The position numbers and the translations under genes are program-made. A stretch of DNA of 64,000 nt. It comes from Gadus chalcogrammus. Taxonomy: Eukaryota > Chordata > Actinopteri > Gadiformes > Gadidae. Shown here piece by piece: positions 1 to 11,937 of this stretch. The number at the start of each line of letters is the position of its first letter. Position 1 is the first letter of the stretch. The stretch is taken from NCBI RefSeq assembly GCF_026213295.1, contig NC_079423.1, positions 20,098,288 through 20,162,287 of the forward strand, written 5' to 3'. Below the pieces are notes generated by a model that saw only the letters and a program-made list of their open reading frames with translations, did not search any database and was not told the DNA's origin.

Positions 1-27
1 CCCTAGCCCGTGACGTACGGGCTAGGG
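1..27. repeat. Short GC-rich hairpin
   Basis: Two 11-bp arms (CCCTAGCCCGT and its exact complement) surround a 5-nt loop. It may be the tip of an element that extends left of the window. The following bases to 224 are AT-rich and show nothing recognisable. Confidence 0.6.
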
Positions 28-224
28 CATAATTACAACTCGTTTTTTAATATATTTATCTGTTTTTCTGTTTCTGAAAACGAGAATCTAATGACCAAAT
101 ATATACACAGACCCATCAGATGAGATTGACAGAAATACAATTGTGAGAATCTTTTTATTTCAATATTCAGAGGAAATCAGGCCTACTGTATGTAAATAAG
201 ATTAAAAATGTCTAGGTAGTATAA

Positions 225-700
225 CTGATAACTATGGAAGCATATATCAAGCAAAATTCAAATAGCAATTCAATTTGCAATTTGCAATTCAATAAGTCAT
301 TACATTATGCAATTGACAATTCATTTGGCAATTTTATAATGTAATTTGTAAATACGTTATTCAAAGTGTATTTTAATATGCAAAGTGACAATGCAATTCT
401 CAATTAAATTTGCAAAAGTTAGAACAATATAAATAGAATATCATTTTGTCAAATTCTTTGAGTTCCTTTATTCAAATTGAAAATCTATAACGTCCCCGTG
501 TTTGCAATCCACTTCACCACACTCCGTGTGTTGCGATATTCAAATGACATTTCAATCCGCAAAAAAGATTTGCAAAAGATTTGGCAAAACGTTTTGCAAA
601 ACGTTTTCCAAAACGGAATCCAAAACGTTTTCCAGAAAGTCACTATGCAAAGTGGCAAACGTATCAGCCAATCAGCGTCTGGTCGGGAACTACGTCACTT
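225..700 (+). repeat. Outer inverted repeat, left copy
   Basis: An AT-rich segment whose reverse complement recurs at 11480-11937, with more divergence than the inner palindrome. It carries many short CAATTTGC and AACGTTTT motifs. It looks like the long terminal inverted repeat of an old DNA transposon or foldback element into which the inner elements landed. No transposase was identified for it. Confidence 0.7.
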
Positions 701-1126
701 CCTATTGCCTCCAAGGTTATCTCCACGGTGGGTCTCCCGACCCTGTGTTTCGCACCCAGTGCCTGTAGCACTTGGGAAATCTTTGTGTTTACCACAGTGG
801 CGTCAAAACGTACCAGTGAGGATAAGTCCCCTATTTCCCAGAGCACGCACTCTATCTACTGCATCTGTGTCTTCAACACGATTGTTCTCCACATCATCGG
901 CCAAACTTCGGAGCGTATCAATAATCTACTCCACTGGTGACCAAACTGACCATGGACCTGACACATACGAACGTTTTTTGTTTTTGTTTTTTTTAATACA
1001 TTTTGCTGACAATTAGCAATACAACAACAGCCAGGGGGTACAGAAATGGCAGACATAAAATACAGACACAAAAAATACAAAATGCAGCATTAAATTAAAT
1101 AAAAATATTATAAAGAGCACACACAC
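701..1126. other. Unassigned sequence between two repeat borders
   Basis: No counterpart is seen in the right half of the inverted structure. Short minus-strand frames exist (for example 664-846) but are broken and match no family I recognise. A T-rich tract lies near 975-995. It may be a decayed transposon interior. Confidence 0.3.
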
Positions 1127-1128
1127 TA

Positions 1129-1312
1129 GGGGCCCTATTTTAACGGTCTGAAACACAAGTGGGAAGCGCAAAGCGCAAGTAGCTTTGTGGGCGGTTCTAC
1201 GGCGCTATCGCTATTTTACAGGCGGATAAATGACACTTGCGTAGCGGCGCAAGTGTCAAAAGGGTTGGTCTGAAGCAGCCTAGTTACCCGTAGGTGTGGT
1301 TTGGGCAACCCA
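1129..1312 (+). mobile_element. GGGCCC-type DNA transposon, left end
   Basis: Starts GGGGCCCTATTTTAAC next to a TA. The matching right end, at 11194, reads as TAGGGCCCTATCTTGC on the reverse strand. The subterminal GCGCAAGTG-like boxes are typical of an abundant fish DNA transposon family. I suspect the ISL2EU/PIF-like group but cannot confirm it. The interior is replaced by the large palindrome. Confidence 0.55.
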
Positions 1313-2181
1313 GTCTCACCAATATGCGTACAGATCGCACGGTTTGACACTTTCAAAATGCGTGCAGTACATACGCCAAATGACCATTTCGCGTGCATAT
1401 GATACGCAAAACCCAGCATTAACTACTGTGGAGGGCGGATGCGTCCATTTCGCGTGCATATGATACGCAAATCCCAGCATTAACTGAATGGGAAATGCAA
1501 TATTTTAGGACAGATTCACCATTAAACGTGTTTCTAATGACATTTCTAGCGAGAAATGTACTTTTTCCTTGAATAATCTTCAGTCAGTGAATGTGTATGA
1601 TCTTTATTAATCTTTATTATCTGAATGGGAAATGCAATATTTTAGGACCGATTCACCGTTAAACGTGTTTCTAATAACGTTTCTAGCGAGAAATATACTT
1701 TTTACTTGCATAATCTTCAGTCAGTGATTGTGTCTGATCTTTAGTTTTATAGTTATTAGGAGTTGATCGGCTCGCTCGCATGTTTCAACGACGTCAGGTT
1801 GCTTTCGCTAAACTAGCAGCTCACGTGCTTCCGGCGTTTGTGTTATTAAACTGTTACTTTATGTAACTTTTAATGATATCATCTTGTTAGAAACACGTAT
1901 ATCTGAGAGCCAACCCAGTCGCCAAAATCATTCCTACGTTGACAGTGTACGTTTCGTGAACACTGGATTACGTCGCATTTCAACATAAAATAGCGTGTTA
2001 TACACACACACACACACACGCACGCACATGCACATTTTAGTCATTTATTTATGTTCACATTTTACAATAACAAATCTTGAACACAAACACTGGTAGATGC
2101 ACTCATCAAGCCCAGAATCTCTTTGACATGTCTGATCTCAGTCTATGGATACAGGAAGCAGCGTCTCCTCCATATGTGGCG

Positions 2182-3063
2182 TAGGGTGACCAGATTTGAG
2201 TTTGTAAAAAAGAGGACACTTCGTCGCGGGGGGGGTGTGTAGTGTATAGCATGCCGAACCATGACCATGTGAATGCATACAAATGTCACAAATGAAATGA
2301 CAATATGAACATCTATTTATTGAACTTTAACAAAATTGCAAAGTGCAAATGTAAAACAAATCTTTTTTGTGGCAATTAAATGTGTCAATAATGATAACAA
2401 ATAAAACATTCTAAATAATAAATTCTTTATATGGCCACATTAAAATAAGAAAATTAGAAACTTTTCAGTCCTCCTCATATATTAAAGCAATAATGATACA
2501 ATATTCAAATATAACAAATACAATATTCTAAATAATAAATTACTTTTTTTTTTTTCTTTAGTTCGTCCGTGAACTTACATTTACGTTTAGGCATGGCTGC
2601 AGATGTAATGTGCTGTTGTAAACAGAGTGGAAGCGGCAAGGTGCTCAATGTTGCCAGATTGGAAATGGCAAAGTAACGTACCAAAGGCCCAAAATGGTCG
2701 TATTTGGAGGATAATTATCGTGGCTCTGGCAACCCTGAGATCGGTCGCCCAATGACAGACTCTCTCTACAGTCAGCTCGCGCAAGAAGGTGGAACGTAAG
2801 GGAGATACCATTTCCAGAACTTGGAAGGCCGTAATAACCATAGACATATACAATGGTAATAACTAGTAGGTTATGTGAAAGACCCAGAAACACAAATATG
2901 CGACGAGGCAAAAAAAATAAAAATAATAATAATAACAATAATATATTTATTTTTTTTTGCGACGAGGCAAAATACCGGACGTTTTTGGAATCCCTGCCGG
3001 ACGCATTTTTTAGGTCTCGAAAAGAGGACATGTCCGGGAAAAAGAGGACGTCTGGTCACCCTA
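2182..3063. mobile_element. DNA transposon with 12-bp TIRs and 10-bp TSD
   Basis: Perfect terminal repeats TAGGGTGACCAG and CTGGTCACCCTA are flanked by the exact 10-bp duplication ATATGTGGCG (2172-2181 and 3064-3073). Subterminal AAGAGGACA boxes are also inverted. The interior is AT-rich and non-coding. A 10-bp duplication fits Mutator-like elements better than the 8 bp of hAT, but no transposase is present to decide. Confidence 0.85.
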
Positions 3064-5980
3064 ATATGTGGCGGCTGCCTATTAATACAGATATGGAGCA
3101 GAATTTTGCAAGTGCTTTAGCTTTTGGCTTCGGAATTCCAGCCATCTGCAAACCCCTTATGACGAGTCTGTGGACATGGCCAAGGCTTCCAAATATAAAC
3201 ACAAGTAGTTTGCAGGTGTACCCCAGTTGTGCAATCTCATTTCTGAGAAGTTGGTATTTTGTAACCTTGGCAAGGAATGCCTCCTCCAGACTATAGTCAA
3301 ACGTACAGCTTACTTCTAAGATGGTGACTTCTCTGCTTACCTCATCAACAACAATAACATCTGGTGTATTGGCTGTCACATTTGAAAAATAGTCAACTTC
3401 GTTATTGCACAGAGTGAACATGTCAGATGAAACCCTTGAATGGGTATATACTTTAACGGAGGAAGGTGGGGTATATAAAAGCATGTTCTTAACCAGTAAA
3501 TCAACAATTCTATCATGTCTGGAAATATACATGCCCTTGTATACATGGCAGCCATTCAGAATATGTGACAGTGATTCTATGGTTGAGTTGTCGTGGTGCA
3601 GACAATGAGGAGGAAATCTGTTAGGGTACCACAGAGAGAGATTGAGTCTGGTTGGAAGAACTTGTAATCTGGCTTTAACTGCAAATGTAAGAATATCCTC
3701 ATCAACTGCATAGTTCTTGAATATTGTGTGAGAAACTGTGTGATCTGCAGTGGGAATACATGCTAGCTTTCCCTGTAGCTTTAGACCAGTCCAGTGTTGT
3801 TGCTGCCTCTGCTGTTCTAACCCTAGCAGGTACCTGCGTGTGTGAGCTGGTGATACATGATGTTCAGTATCATTGACAGTTACCCTTACTGAGATTGTAC
3901 AGTCAGTTATTACATCCTCAGACACCATTACAGTGTCTGAGTCAGACTTCACCCAGTCCAGGGAGACTCCAGCTCGCACGCAAAGGTCATTGAGGTCGGG
4001 CCAGTCCGACGAGACCCCAAACCCAGCAGAATGTGAGTCCATCTTGTTGTTGGGCTTCCTTCTAAAGCCTAAGAAGCTCGGCTCACCCTCTCCTGCCAGG
4101 GGAACTTTACGTCGCTTCATGTCCAGAAACAATGAAGAACGTGCAAGTTCCCTGACAGTCCGATCATCACTGTTCAGCATATTGGTCAGGTGGGACAGCC
4201 TGGTGGCATTATAGATCCACTCCACGTTTGGAACGCCTAGACCTCCCTCCTGTTTGGGCTGGAAAATAATGTCCCTGGTTGTATGGGTGTTCAGTCCAAA
4301 CCACTTCCTCACTACAGAAACTACTTGGTTGTTTAGTTCCCGCAGTGTTTTGCACGCGAGGTGTACGTTGGAGAAAAGATGTTGAATTCTCGACAGGGCC
4401 ACCTGTCTGATGGCCTCCAACTTCATGAGCAGAGGAAGTGGTGAAACATCAATCAAATCCAGCCTGGTGGTGAATTCCGTGACCATATATTCAACCTGCT
4501 TCTTCCACTCGCCTGCTACATTGAATTTGTGCCCGAGGTAGGTGTACGTCTCGTGCAGGTCGTACACACGGATTGGTTCCGAGTTGATGGAAAACTCTGG
4601 ATCCCTATCCGTTTTAGATTTGTACCAGCGATTCCCGCCACTCCTTCTCTGGTATAGAACTGCACATTTAGACTGTTTGATCTCCAGACCGGACCAGTCC
4701 AGGAATGTGTCAGTTCTGGAGAGCATGTCCTTGATGACACTCTCCTCCCGAGAAGCCAGCTGCACATCATCTGCGTAGCCTTGTATGGGGTTTGGGGAAA
4801 TCACATTGGGTGGTGCACAGTCGCACAGCCACCTAATCCACTGGTTGATGGCCAGGACAAAATTGATGGCGCTCCACGGGCAGCCGGTTTTAATGCCCAC
4901 CTGGAGGGGGACGGGATCTGTGAGTTGTTTCCCACAGATAACCTGAATGAAGGAAGAGCTGTAAACATCCTTAATAATGTCAATAAACACGCGAGGTAGC
5001 TGGATTTCCTCAAGGGCGTGGATCATGACATTGTGGGTCAGGGTCCCAAAAGCGTCCCTGAAGTCCAGGAAGACAGAGTAGAATTTGCAAGATTCATGCT
5101 TGAAATCATCGATCCCAGTTTTCAGACAAAACACGTGTTCATTCATGCCCTGTCTGTTAATGTATGCTTTCTGGTTGGGTGAGAGGATGTTATTGTCCAC
5201 TAGCCAGGGCAACACACGGGACAGGATACACTTCATGAACACTTTGTAGATGGTGGGTAGGAGGGAGATGTCCCTCCAGGTGGACGGATCATCTGCTATA
5301 TTATCCTTTTTGGGGATGCGGTGAATCATTGCTCCTTTCCAGGTCTCAGGGACTCTTTTATTTTCCAAGCAGACATTAAATAAAGATGTAATTTTTTCGC
5401 ATGTCTGTGGAGTTTTAAGGCTTTCATAACTAACGCCGTCTATGCCACATGCCTTGTTGTTGGGTAGGCTGCATATGACAGTATTTATTTCAGCCAGTGT
5501 GAAGTAGGAGGTGTCTGGAAAGTCACTAGGTTGAAATGGTGGCAGGCTACTCCAAGGGGTTAATGGGAGAGGATCACTGATTGACGTTCGGCTTTGACAT
5601 TTATTTTCATAGTACTGCTGTACAGCTATGATGTCACTGGGAGAGGGGGGAGTGTCCGGGTATTCACTGTTGTTAAGAATTATCTGGATCGCCTTTGATC
5701 TTCTATGCTGCCACAGCGAAGCAAGCTTGTTCCTGCTCACTTTTATACTGCGGCGCTCCTGCGTTCTGATGCAGAGCTGGGGCTGCACTGTATTTCTAAC
5801 GAAACACAGTTGTCCCTCGATCCAGACAGCAGCTGAGGATGACGTCATCGGCTCGGGGAGCGGCTGGTACAGGGGAAACTTTTTCAGGATCCGCGTAACA
5901 TATTTCATGAACGGGAACCCTAGCTGTTTCCCCCGATGGCTCACAGTTGTAAATACGCCGTTCTTAAAGAATACTCCGTG
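3056..5980 (-). pseudogene. Reverse transcriptase with restriction-like endonuclease
   Basis: A long open frame of about 970 residues belonging to the element; an upstream extension to 6298 is only translated (CA)n and flank. The RT domain sits in the N-terminal half: FLDFRDAF (catalytic Asp), the PLQVGIKTGCPWS turn, and GYADDVQLAS with the YADD box at 4766-4777. Further on are a Cys/His knuckle ending SHILNGC and, from 3364, PDVIVVDE followed by LEVSCTFD, the PD-(D/E)xK-type endonuclease of the R2, R4, NeSL and HERO groups. These proteins nick a target site and prime cDNA synthesis from the nick. The last residues are replaced: the frame runs into the inserted element and stops at once, while the native tail and stop lie beyond it near 2121-2171. 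Missing N-terminal DNA-binding domains make it inactive. HERO is my best guess and Rex6/R4 the alternative. Confidence 0.85.
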
Positions 5981-5981
5981 T

Positions 5982-6043
5982 GACACACACACACACACAC
6001 ACAAGCACACACACGCACGCACAGACACACAGACACACAGACA

Positions 6044-6120
<77 letters not shown>
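5982..6120 (+). repeat. (CA)n microsatellite
   Basis: A CA array with AAGCACAC and CAGACACA interruptions. The same interruptions occur, complemented, in the right palindrome arm at 9355-9465, which is shorter. Confidence 0.95.
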
Positions 6121-6121
<1 letters not shown>

Positions 6122-6374
6122 GTGCATTTCGCTGCTAAAACCACAACAAAAAAATATTCCCTCAAATATTATTACTTTGAAAACGTTGGCCAAAATGGCC
6201 AATAATATCTTTTTTTTTTGGGATGCTTCTAGGACATTTTGGGTGGATTTTGAACGGTATGTGGGGGGCACGTTTTTTGCAGGAAGATCTGGCTCCACCC
6301 CGGCGTGGTGCCGTCTCCTTTTGACCTTTTGACCCCAGACTTCTGGGGGAATAGCTGAATCAATTCATTAGTCA

Positions 6375-6995
6375 ATCAGAAGCATGTAAATATCTTTCCG
6401 GTGGCGGAAGACGACAAACAAGGTATCCTTCAACATCTACGCTTCCAGGCGATTGCAACGGTGCCACACATGAGCATATTCGAACATGTTTAATGGTAGT
6501 AATTAGCTGTCGAAATTGGAGGCCTTAATCAATACTGAGCAGCTATTGATTTGCTTCCCGATAAAGATTTGTCACAAATGACATGTTATTTAGCATCTAC
6601 ACGTTGAGCTGAGTCCAATGACACCAAGAACGACACTCTAGCTAATGGTAACATGTATTTTACATGGTACACCTAGGTCTAGGACATGATCTCGGTGTAG
6701 CAAGAGGCCGAGCTTGATCTCATTGGACTCAGCTTAACGTGTAGATGCTAATTAACATGTAATTTGTCAAAAATCTCCATCGGGAAGCAAATCTATAGCT
6801 GGTCATTATTGATAAAGGCCTCCAAAATCGACAGCTAATTACTACCCCGAAACATATTCAAATATGATCATGTGTGGCACTGTTGCAATCGTCTCGAAAC
6901 GTAGATGTCAAAGGACACCTTGTTTGCTCTGCTGCACCACCGGGAAGATATTTTCATACTTCTAATGGATTGATTCATATTTTAAGGTTCTCGGA
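6375..6995. repeat. Small palindrome nested in the left arm
   Basis: Sequence 6375-6650 is complementary to 6730-6995 around a centre near 6690 (TGAGCTGAGTCCAATGA against TCATTGGACTCAGCTTAA). It is a foldback or MITE-like unit of about 620 bp. Its mirror copy is at about 8550-9100. Confidence 0.75.
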
Positions 6996-7774
6996 GTGAG
7001 ACTTTAAGTGGCTGCAGCAGAAGTGTTGCGACGAAAGATGATATCAAGAGATTTATAGAATATTCCCATTCACATTATGATTCTTCGTCGTAACTTCCGA
7101 CCAAACATCCTTTACATTCACAGAGCGAAGATTATGAAAGTCCAGGCTCAGCAAGTGCTCCATCTCGTTGCACCTGCACCCAGCGGCTCGCTTGCAAGAT
7201 TTTGGCCTGAAGTTCTTCCCAGACCTATACCCTAACAGTCCAATATGCATATCTGATAATCAGGCCTCTCTTCAATAATGACAAAATGTAATGAGAGAAA
7301 TACAGATTCACTTTTTGTTATCTCATAAGCGGCATGGTGCCGGCTCCTTTTGACCTTTTGACCCCAGACTTCAAAGACGTGGCCACAGGCCAGCGGTGTC
7401 TACACACATTAAGCCACAAATGTACACCTCCATCCCGCAAAAAATGGGGCCTAGAAACTAACCTCTGTCTTATGTACATTGACTGTACTGTTGGAGGTCA
7501 CGCCCCTTTTCCAGCCTTTTCGAGATAGCTAGGGATGCTAAAATGTTGACACACATTTCCCGGGGCCCCGAGAACGACATATGCAAGATTTGTAGTTCTA
7601 GCCCATAGAGAAAAAAAGTTTTCCCAAATGGACTGTCATTTGGACAAAGCCCCTTCAGAAGTGTTGCCTGCGAGACCTAATGGTTCAGAATGTGGTGAAA
7701 AAAAGGTTTTTCAGATAGGAAGGTCCTACCGCCCTGAAATTTGAATACCATATTCTAGGGCCTAACTGGGATAA

Positions 7775-10165
7775 GGTATTAAAATTTCAGGGCGGTAGGA
7801 CCTTCCTATCTCAAAAACTCTTTTTCCACCACATTCTGAACCATTAGGTCTTGCAGGCTACACTTCTGAGGGGCTTTGTCCAAATGACACTCCATTTGGG
7901 AAAACTTTTTATCTCTAAGGGCTAGAACTCCAAATCTCGGATATGTCGTACACGGGGCCCCGGGAAATGTGTGTAAACATTTTAGCATCCCTAGCTATCT
8001 CGAAAAGGTCGGCAAAGGGGCGTGACCTCCAACAGTACAGTGTATGTACATAAGACAGAGGTTAGTTTCTAGTCCCCATTTTTTGTGGGATGGAGGTGTA
8101 CATTTGTGGCTAAAGGTGTGTAGACACAGCTGGCCTGTGGCCACGTTTTTGAAGTCGGGGGTCAAAAGGTCAAAAGGAGCCGGCACCACGCCGCTTATGA
8201 GATAACAAAAAGTGAATCTGTATTTCTCTCATTACATTTTGTCATTATTGACAAAATGATTCTCAGATATGCATATTGGACTGTTAGGGTATAGGTCTGG
8301 GAAGAACTTCAGGCCAAAATCTTGCAAGCGAGCCGCTGGGTGCAGGTGCAACGAGATGGAGCACTTGCTGAGCCTGGACTTTCATAATCTTCGCTCTGAG
8401 AATGTAAAGGATGTTTGGTCGGATGTTACGACGAAGAATCATAATGTGAATGGGAATATTCTATAAATCTCTTGATATCATCTTTCGTCGCAACACTTCT
8501 GCTGCAGCCACTTAAAGTCTCACTCCGAGAACCTTAAAATATGAATCAATCCATTAGAAGTATGAAAATATCTTCCCGGTGGTGCAGCAGAGCAAACAAG
8601 GCGTCCTTTGACATCTACGTTTCGAGACGATTGCAACAGTGCCACACATGATCATATTTGAATATGTTTCGGGGTAGTAATTAGCTGTCGATTTTGGAGG
8701 CCTTTATCAATAATGACCAGCTATAGATTTGCTTCCCGATGGAGATTTTTGACAAATTACATGTTAATTAGCATCTACACGTTAAGCTGAGTCCAATGAG
8801 ATCAAGTTCGGCCTCTTGCTACACCGAGATCATGTCCTAGACCTAGGTGTACCATGTAAAATACATGTTACCATTAGCTAGAGTGTCGTTCTTGGTGTCA
8901 TTGGACTCAGCTCAACGTGTAGATGCTAAATAACATGTAATTTGTGACAAATCTTTATCGGGAAGCAAATCAATAGCTGCTCAGTATTGATTAAGGCCTC
9001 CAATTTCGACAGCTAATTACTACCATTAAACATGTTCGAATATGCTCATGTGTGGCACCGTTGCAATCGCCTGGAAGCGTAGATGTTTACATGCTTCTGA
9101 TTGACTAATGAATTGATTCAGCTATTCCCCCAGAAGTCTGGGGTCAAAAGGTCAAAAGGAGACGGCACCACGCCGGGGTGGAGCCAGATCTTCCTGCAAA
9201 AAACGTGCCCCCCCACATACCGTTCAAAATCCACCCAAAATGTCCTAGAAGCATCCCAAAAAAAAAAGATATTATTGGCCATTTTGGCCAACGTTTTGAA
9301 AGTAATAATATTTGAGGGAATATTTTTTTGTTGTGGTTTTAGCAGCGAAATGCACCGTGTGCGTGTGTGCGTGTGTGTCTGTGTGTCTGTGCGTGCGTGT
9401 GCGTGCTTGTGTGTGCTTGTGTGTGTGTGTCTGTGCATGTGCGTGCGTGTGTGTGTGTGTGTATAACACGCTATTTTATGTTGAAATGCGACGTAATCCA
9501 GTGTTCACGAAACGTACACTGTCAACGTAGGTATGATTTTGGCGACTGGGTTGGCTCTCAGATATACGTGTTTCTAACAAGATGATATCATTAAAAGTTA
9601 CATAAAGTTACAGTTTAATAACACAAACGCAGGAAGCACGTGAGCTGCTAGTTTAGCGAAAGCAACCTGACGTCGTTGAAACATGCGAGCGAGCCGATCA
9701 ACTCCTAATAACTATAAAACTAAAGATCAGACACAATCACTGACTGAAGATTATGCAAGTAAAAAGTATATTTCTCGCTAGAAACGTTATTAGAAACACG
9801 TTTAACGGTGAATCGGTCCTAAAATATTGCATTTCCCATTCAGATAATAAAGATTAATAAAGATCATACACATTCACTGACTGAAGATTATTCAAGGAAA
9901 AAGTACATTTCTCGCTAGAAATGTCATTAGAAACACGTTTAATGGTGAATCTGTCCTAAAATATTGCATTTCCCATTCAGTTAATGCTGGGATTTGCGTA
10001 TCATATGCACGCGAAATGGACGCATCCTCCCTCCACAGTAGTTAATGCTGGGTTTTGCGTATCATATGCACGCGAAATGGTCATTTGGCGTATGTACTGC
10101 ACGCATTTTGAAAGTGTCAAACCGTGCGATCTGTACGCATATTGGTGAGACTGGGTTGGGTTTGG
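7775..10165 (-). repeat. Large palindrome, right arm (uninterrupted)
   Basis: Reverse complement of the left arm without the retrotransposon. Relative to the left arm it lacks about 47 bp near 9090 and has a shorter TG array; otherwise only scattered base changes are seen. The nested small palindrome is at about 8550-9100. Confidence 0.85.
9355..9465 (+). repeat. (TG)n tract: unoccupied retrotransposon target
   Basis: An imperfect TG/GCGTGC array in the right arm. It corresponds to the two halves of the CA tract on either side of the retrotransposon in the left arm and so shows the pre-insertion sequence. Confidence 0.85.
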
Positions 10166-11194
10166 GCGTAAGGTCCAACAAACCAATGAGAGTGCCAGCT
10201 CCCATCCCCTTTAAGAGCCATGAGTGCATTTGAATCGGACGAGTTGATATTTTGACAGCGCGTCTTCAGTCTCCGATGAGACAGATGCACATGAATTTCA
10301 AACTGCAAATGGCTCAGTTTATTGCCAAATAATGTGGCCTAATTCACACATGGAATAAGGGGTTTTCTTCCACAACTTCAGAAACACTGAGTCCTCAAAT
10401 AAATTTTGGCAAAGAAAACGTATATGATATAACATATGATATGCGGTAACTGTGGTTCTATTTAATGATATACGCAATGCATTATAAACATTGTTTCTTA
10501 TCAGTATTGTATGCTATCCTAATATGCATGTGTCCCCGCGGTAATAGACATTGCCATTGATTGTATTATGCGTTAAGTGTTTAGTTTGCGTGTGTTTAAA
10601 CAGAACACACACGCGCGCCCGCATTCATTCATTCTTTTTAACACTCACTCGCGGTAAAACAATGTTTTTCACGATCAAATACTCATCAATCCTAAAAGTT
10701 ATGGGCATGTAGGCCTACACCATGTCTCTGTCAAGAAAATATGTGTTTGCTGTACGGTGTTTGCAGATGCATTGATTTAAAAGTACAACTTATTACCGCT
10801 GCATCAGCTGTTCTTTCCCAAATAATTTACCAAGAATGTGCGGCTAGGTAGATGGGAGAAGCAAAGTGTATGCGCGAGGTGCACAAGCAATCCGTATGCA
10901 TCGCATGCGCATGTATGCATGCGCCCTTAAAATAGCATCTGAACAACGCGCCACTGACTTTAAACCAGGTATTTCCTGGTCAGTACCAGGAAATACCTGG
11001 TACTGGCGCAAAACACCGTTTGCGCCATAACACGCCTCCTCCTTCCGCCGAACCACCCCTTGGGGCGCATGATCAATTCCTAATTTACCGGCGAGTGGCG
11101 GTTGTGGGAAAAGAACGCTCTGCGCCAGTTGTAAACTAGCAACGACACATGCGCCATTGACTAAGTCACTTGCGCCGGATGCAAGATAGGGCCC
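10166..11194 (-). mobile_element. GGGCCC-type DNA transposon, right end and interior
   Basis: Ends GCAAGATAGGGCCC next to TA, matching the left end at 1129. It carries a perfect 16-bp-arm hairpin (10964-10979 and 10986-11001, core ACCAGGTATTTCCTGG) and several GCGCC boxes. No transposase frame is seen. It is longer than the left remnant by roughly 850 bp. Confidence 0.55.
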
Positions 11195-11390
11195 TAGGTG
11201 TTTTAATAGCTTTCCCATTTCTAGAACATAGAATATTCCCCATGTATTGCCTGTTTTCCTTCTCAAACACAACAAAAAGCGGTTTCGGATTCGAGTATTT
11301 ACATTTATGAATATGCCATTTAGCAAATAAAATAATAAGGTTTATAATAAAATATTGGTTTGCTTGACTAGAGGTGTAATTGAGGAAACC

Positions 11391-11455
11391 AAACAATACA
11401 TGTTCAATACAACAAACAATACATGTTCAATACAAAAACAATGCATGTTCAATAC
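11391..11455 (+). repeat. Triplicated short direct repeat
   Basis: Three tandem variants of the motif CAATACATGTTCAATACA. The rest of 11197-11479 shows no recognisable feature. Confidence 0.7.
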
Positions 11456-11479
11456 AAGACACATACAACAAGGAAATTA

Positions 11480-11937
11480 CGAGCAAGTGACGTAGTTCCC
11501 GCCCAGACGCTGATTGGCTGATACGTTTGACACTTTGCATATTGACTTTTTGGAAAACGTTTTTCGATTACGTTTTGGAAAACGTTTTGCCAAATCTTTT
11601 GCAAAGCGTTCGTTTTGCGGATTGAAATGTCATTTGAATATCGCAACACACGGAGCGTGGCGAAGTGGAATGCAATCACGGGGACGCTATAGCTTTTCAA
11701 TTTGAATAAAGGAACTCAAAGAATTTGACAAAATGTTATTCTATTTTTATTGTTATAACTTTTGCAAATTTAATTGAGGATTGCATTGTCACTTTGCATA
11801 TTAAAATACACTTTGAATAACGTATTTACAAATTACATTATAAAATTGCATAATGAATTGTCAATTGCATAATGTAATTGCAAATTGCAGTGCCATTTCA
11901 ATTTTGCTACACATATGCTTCCATAGATAACTGATAA
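11480..11937 (-). repeat. Outer inverted repeat, right copy
   Basis: Complementary to 225-700, with visible substitutions and small indels. Together they frame the 11.7 kb inverted structure. Confidence 0.7.

Larger units (their letters stand above)
2035..5981 (-). mobile_element. 5'-truncated R2/HERO-like non-LTR retrotransposon
   Basis: This insertion in a (CA)n tract is present only in the left palindrome arm. The right arm reads straight across the site (CATGCACA joined to GACACACA), so the boundaries come from an empty-site comparison. The 3' end (low coordinate) finishes in a few A residues (CTAAAA on the minus strand). No long target duplication is seen. The 5' end begins mid-protein, with no zinc-finger or Myb N-terminus visible, as expected for 5' truncation. 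A 882-bp DNA transposon (2182-3063) later landed near the end of the reading frame. Confidence 0.8.
1313..7749 (+). repeat. Large palindrome, left arm (interrupted)
   Basis: Outside an inserted retrotransposon (2035-5981) this arm is close to the exact reverse complement of 7775-10165 by eye. From outside inwards it holds: a doubled motif ending CCCAGCATTAACT (1380-1485); a roughly 136-bp direct repeat (1486-1620 and 1621-1745); a (CA)n tract; a smaller palindrome (6375-6995); and a block containing CTTTTGACCTTTTGACCCC. The arms meet at a 25-nt loop, 7750-7774. A partial further copy of the innermost block lies at about 18150-18785. Confidence 0.85.

Noticed and set aside
664..1080. Minus-strand frames between the outer repeat and the GGGCCC element
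   Set aside because: Broken, without recognisable domain; kept as unassigned sequence rather than called as a gene.
5941..6165. Cys-Val repeat frames across CA/TG arrays (also at 9.3, 58.4 and 61.3 kb)
   Set aside because: They are translations of dinucleotide repeats with no codon bias or flanking domain.
6121..6298. N-terminal extension of the R2/HERO-like frame to a Met at 6298
   Set aside because: It is palindrome-arm sequence plus translated CA repeat, also present (without the RT) in the right arm, so it is not part of the protein.
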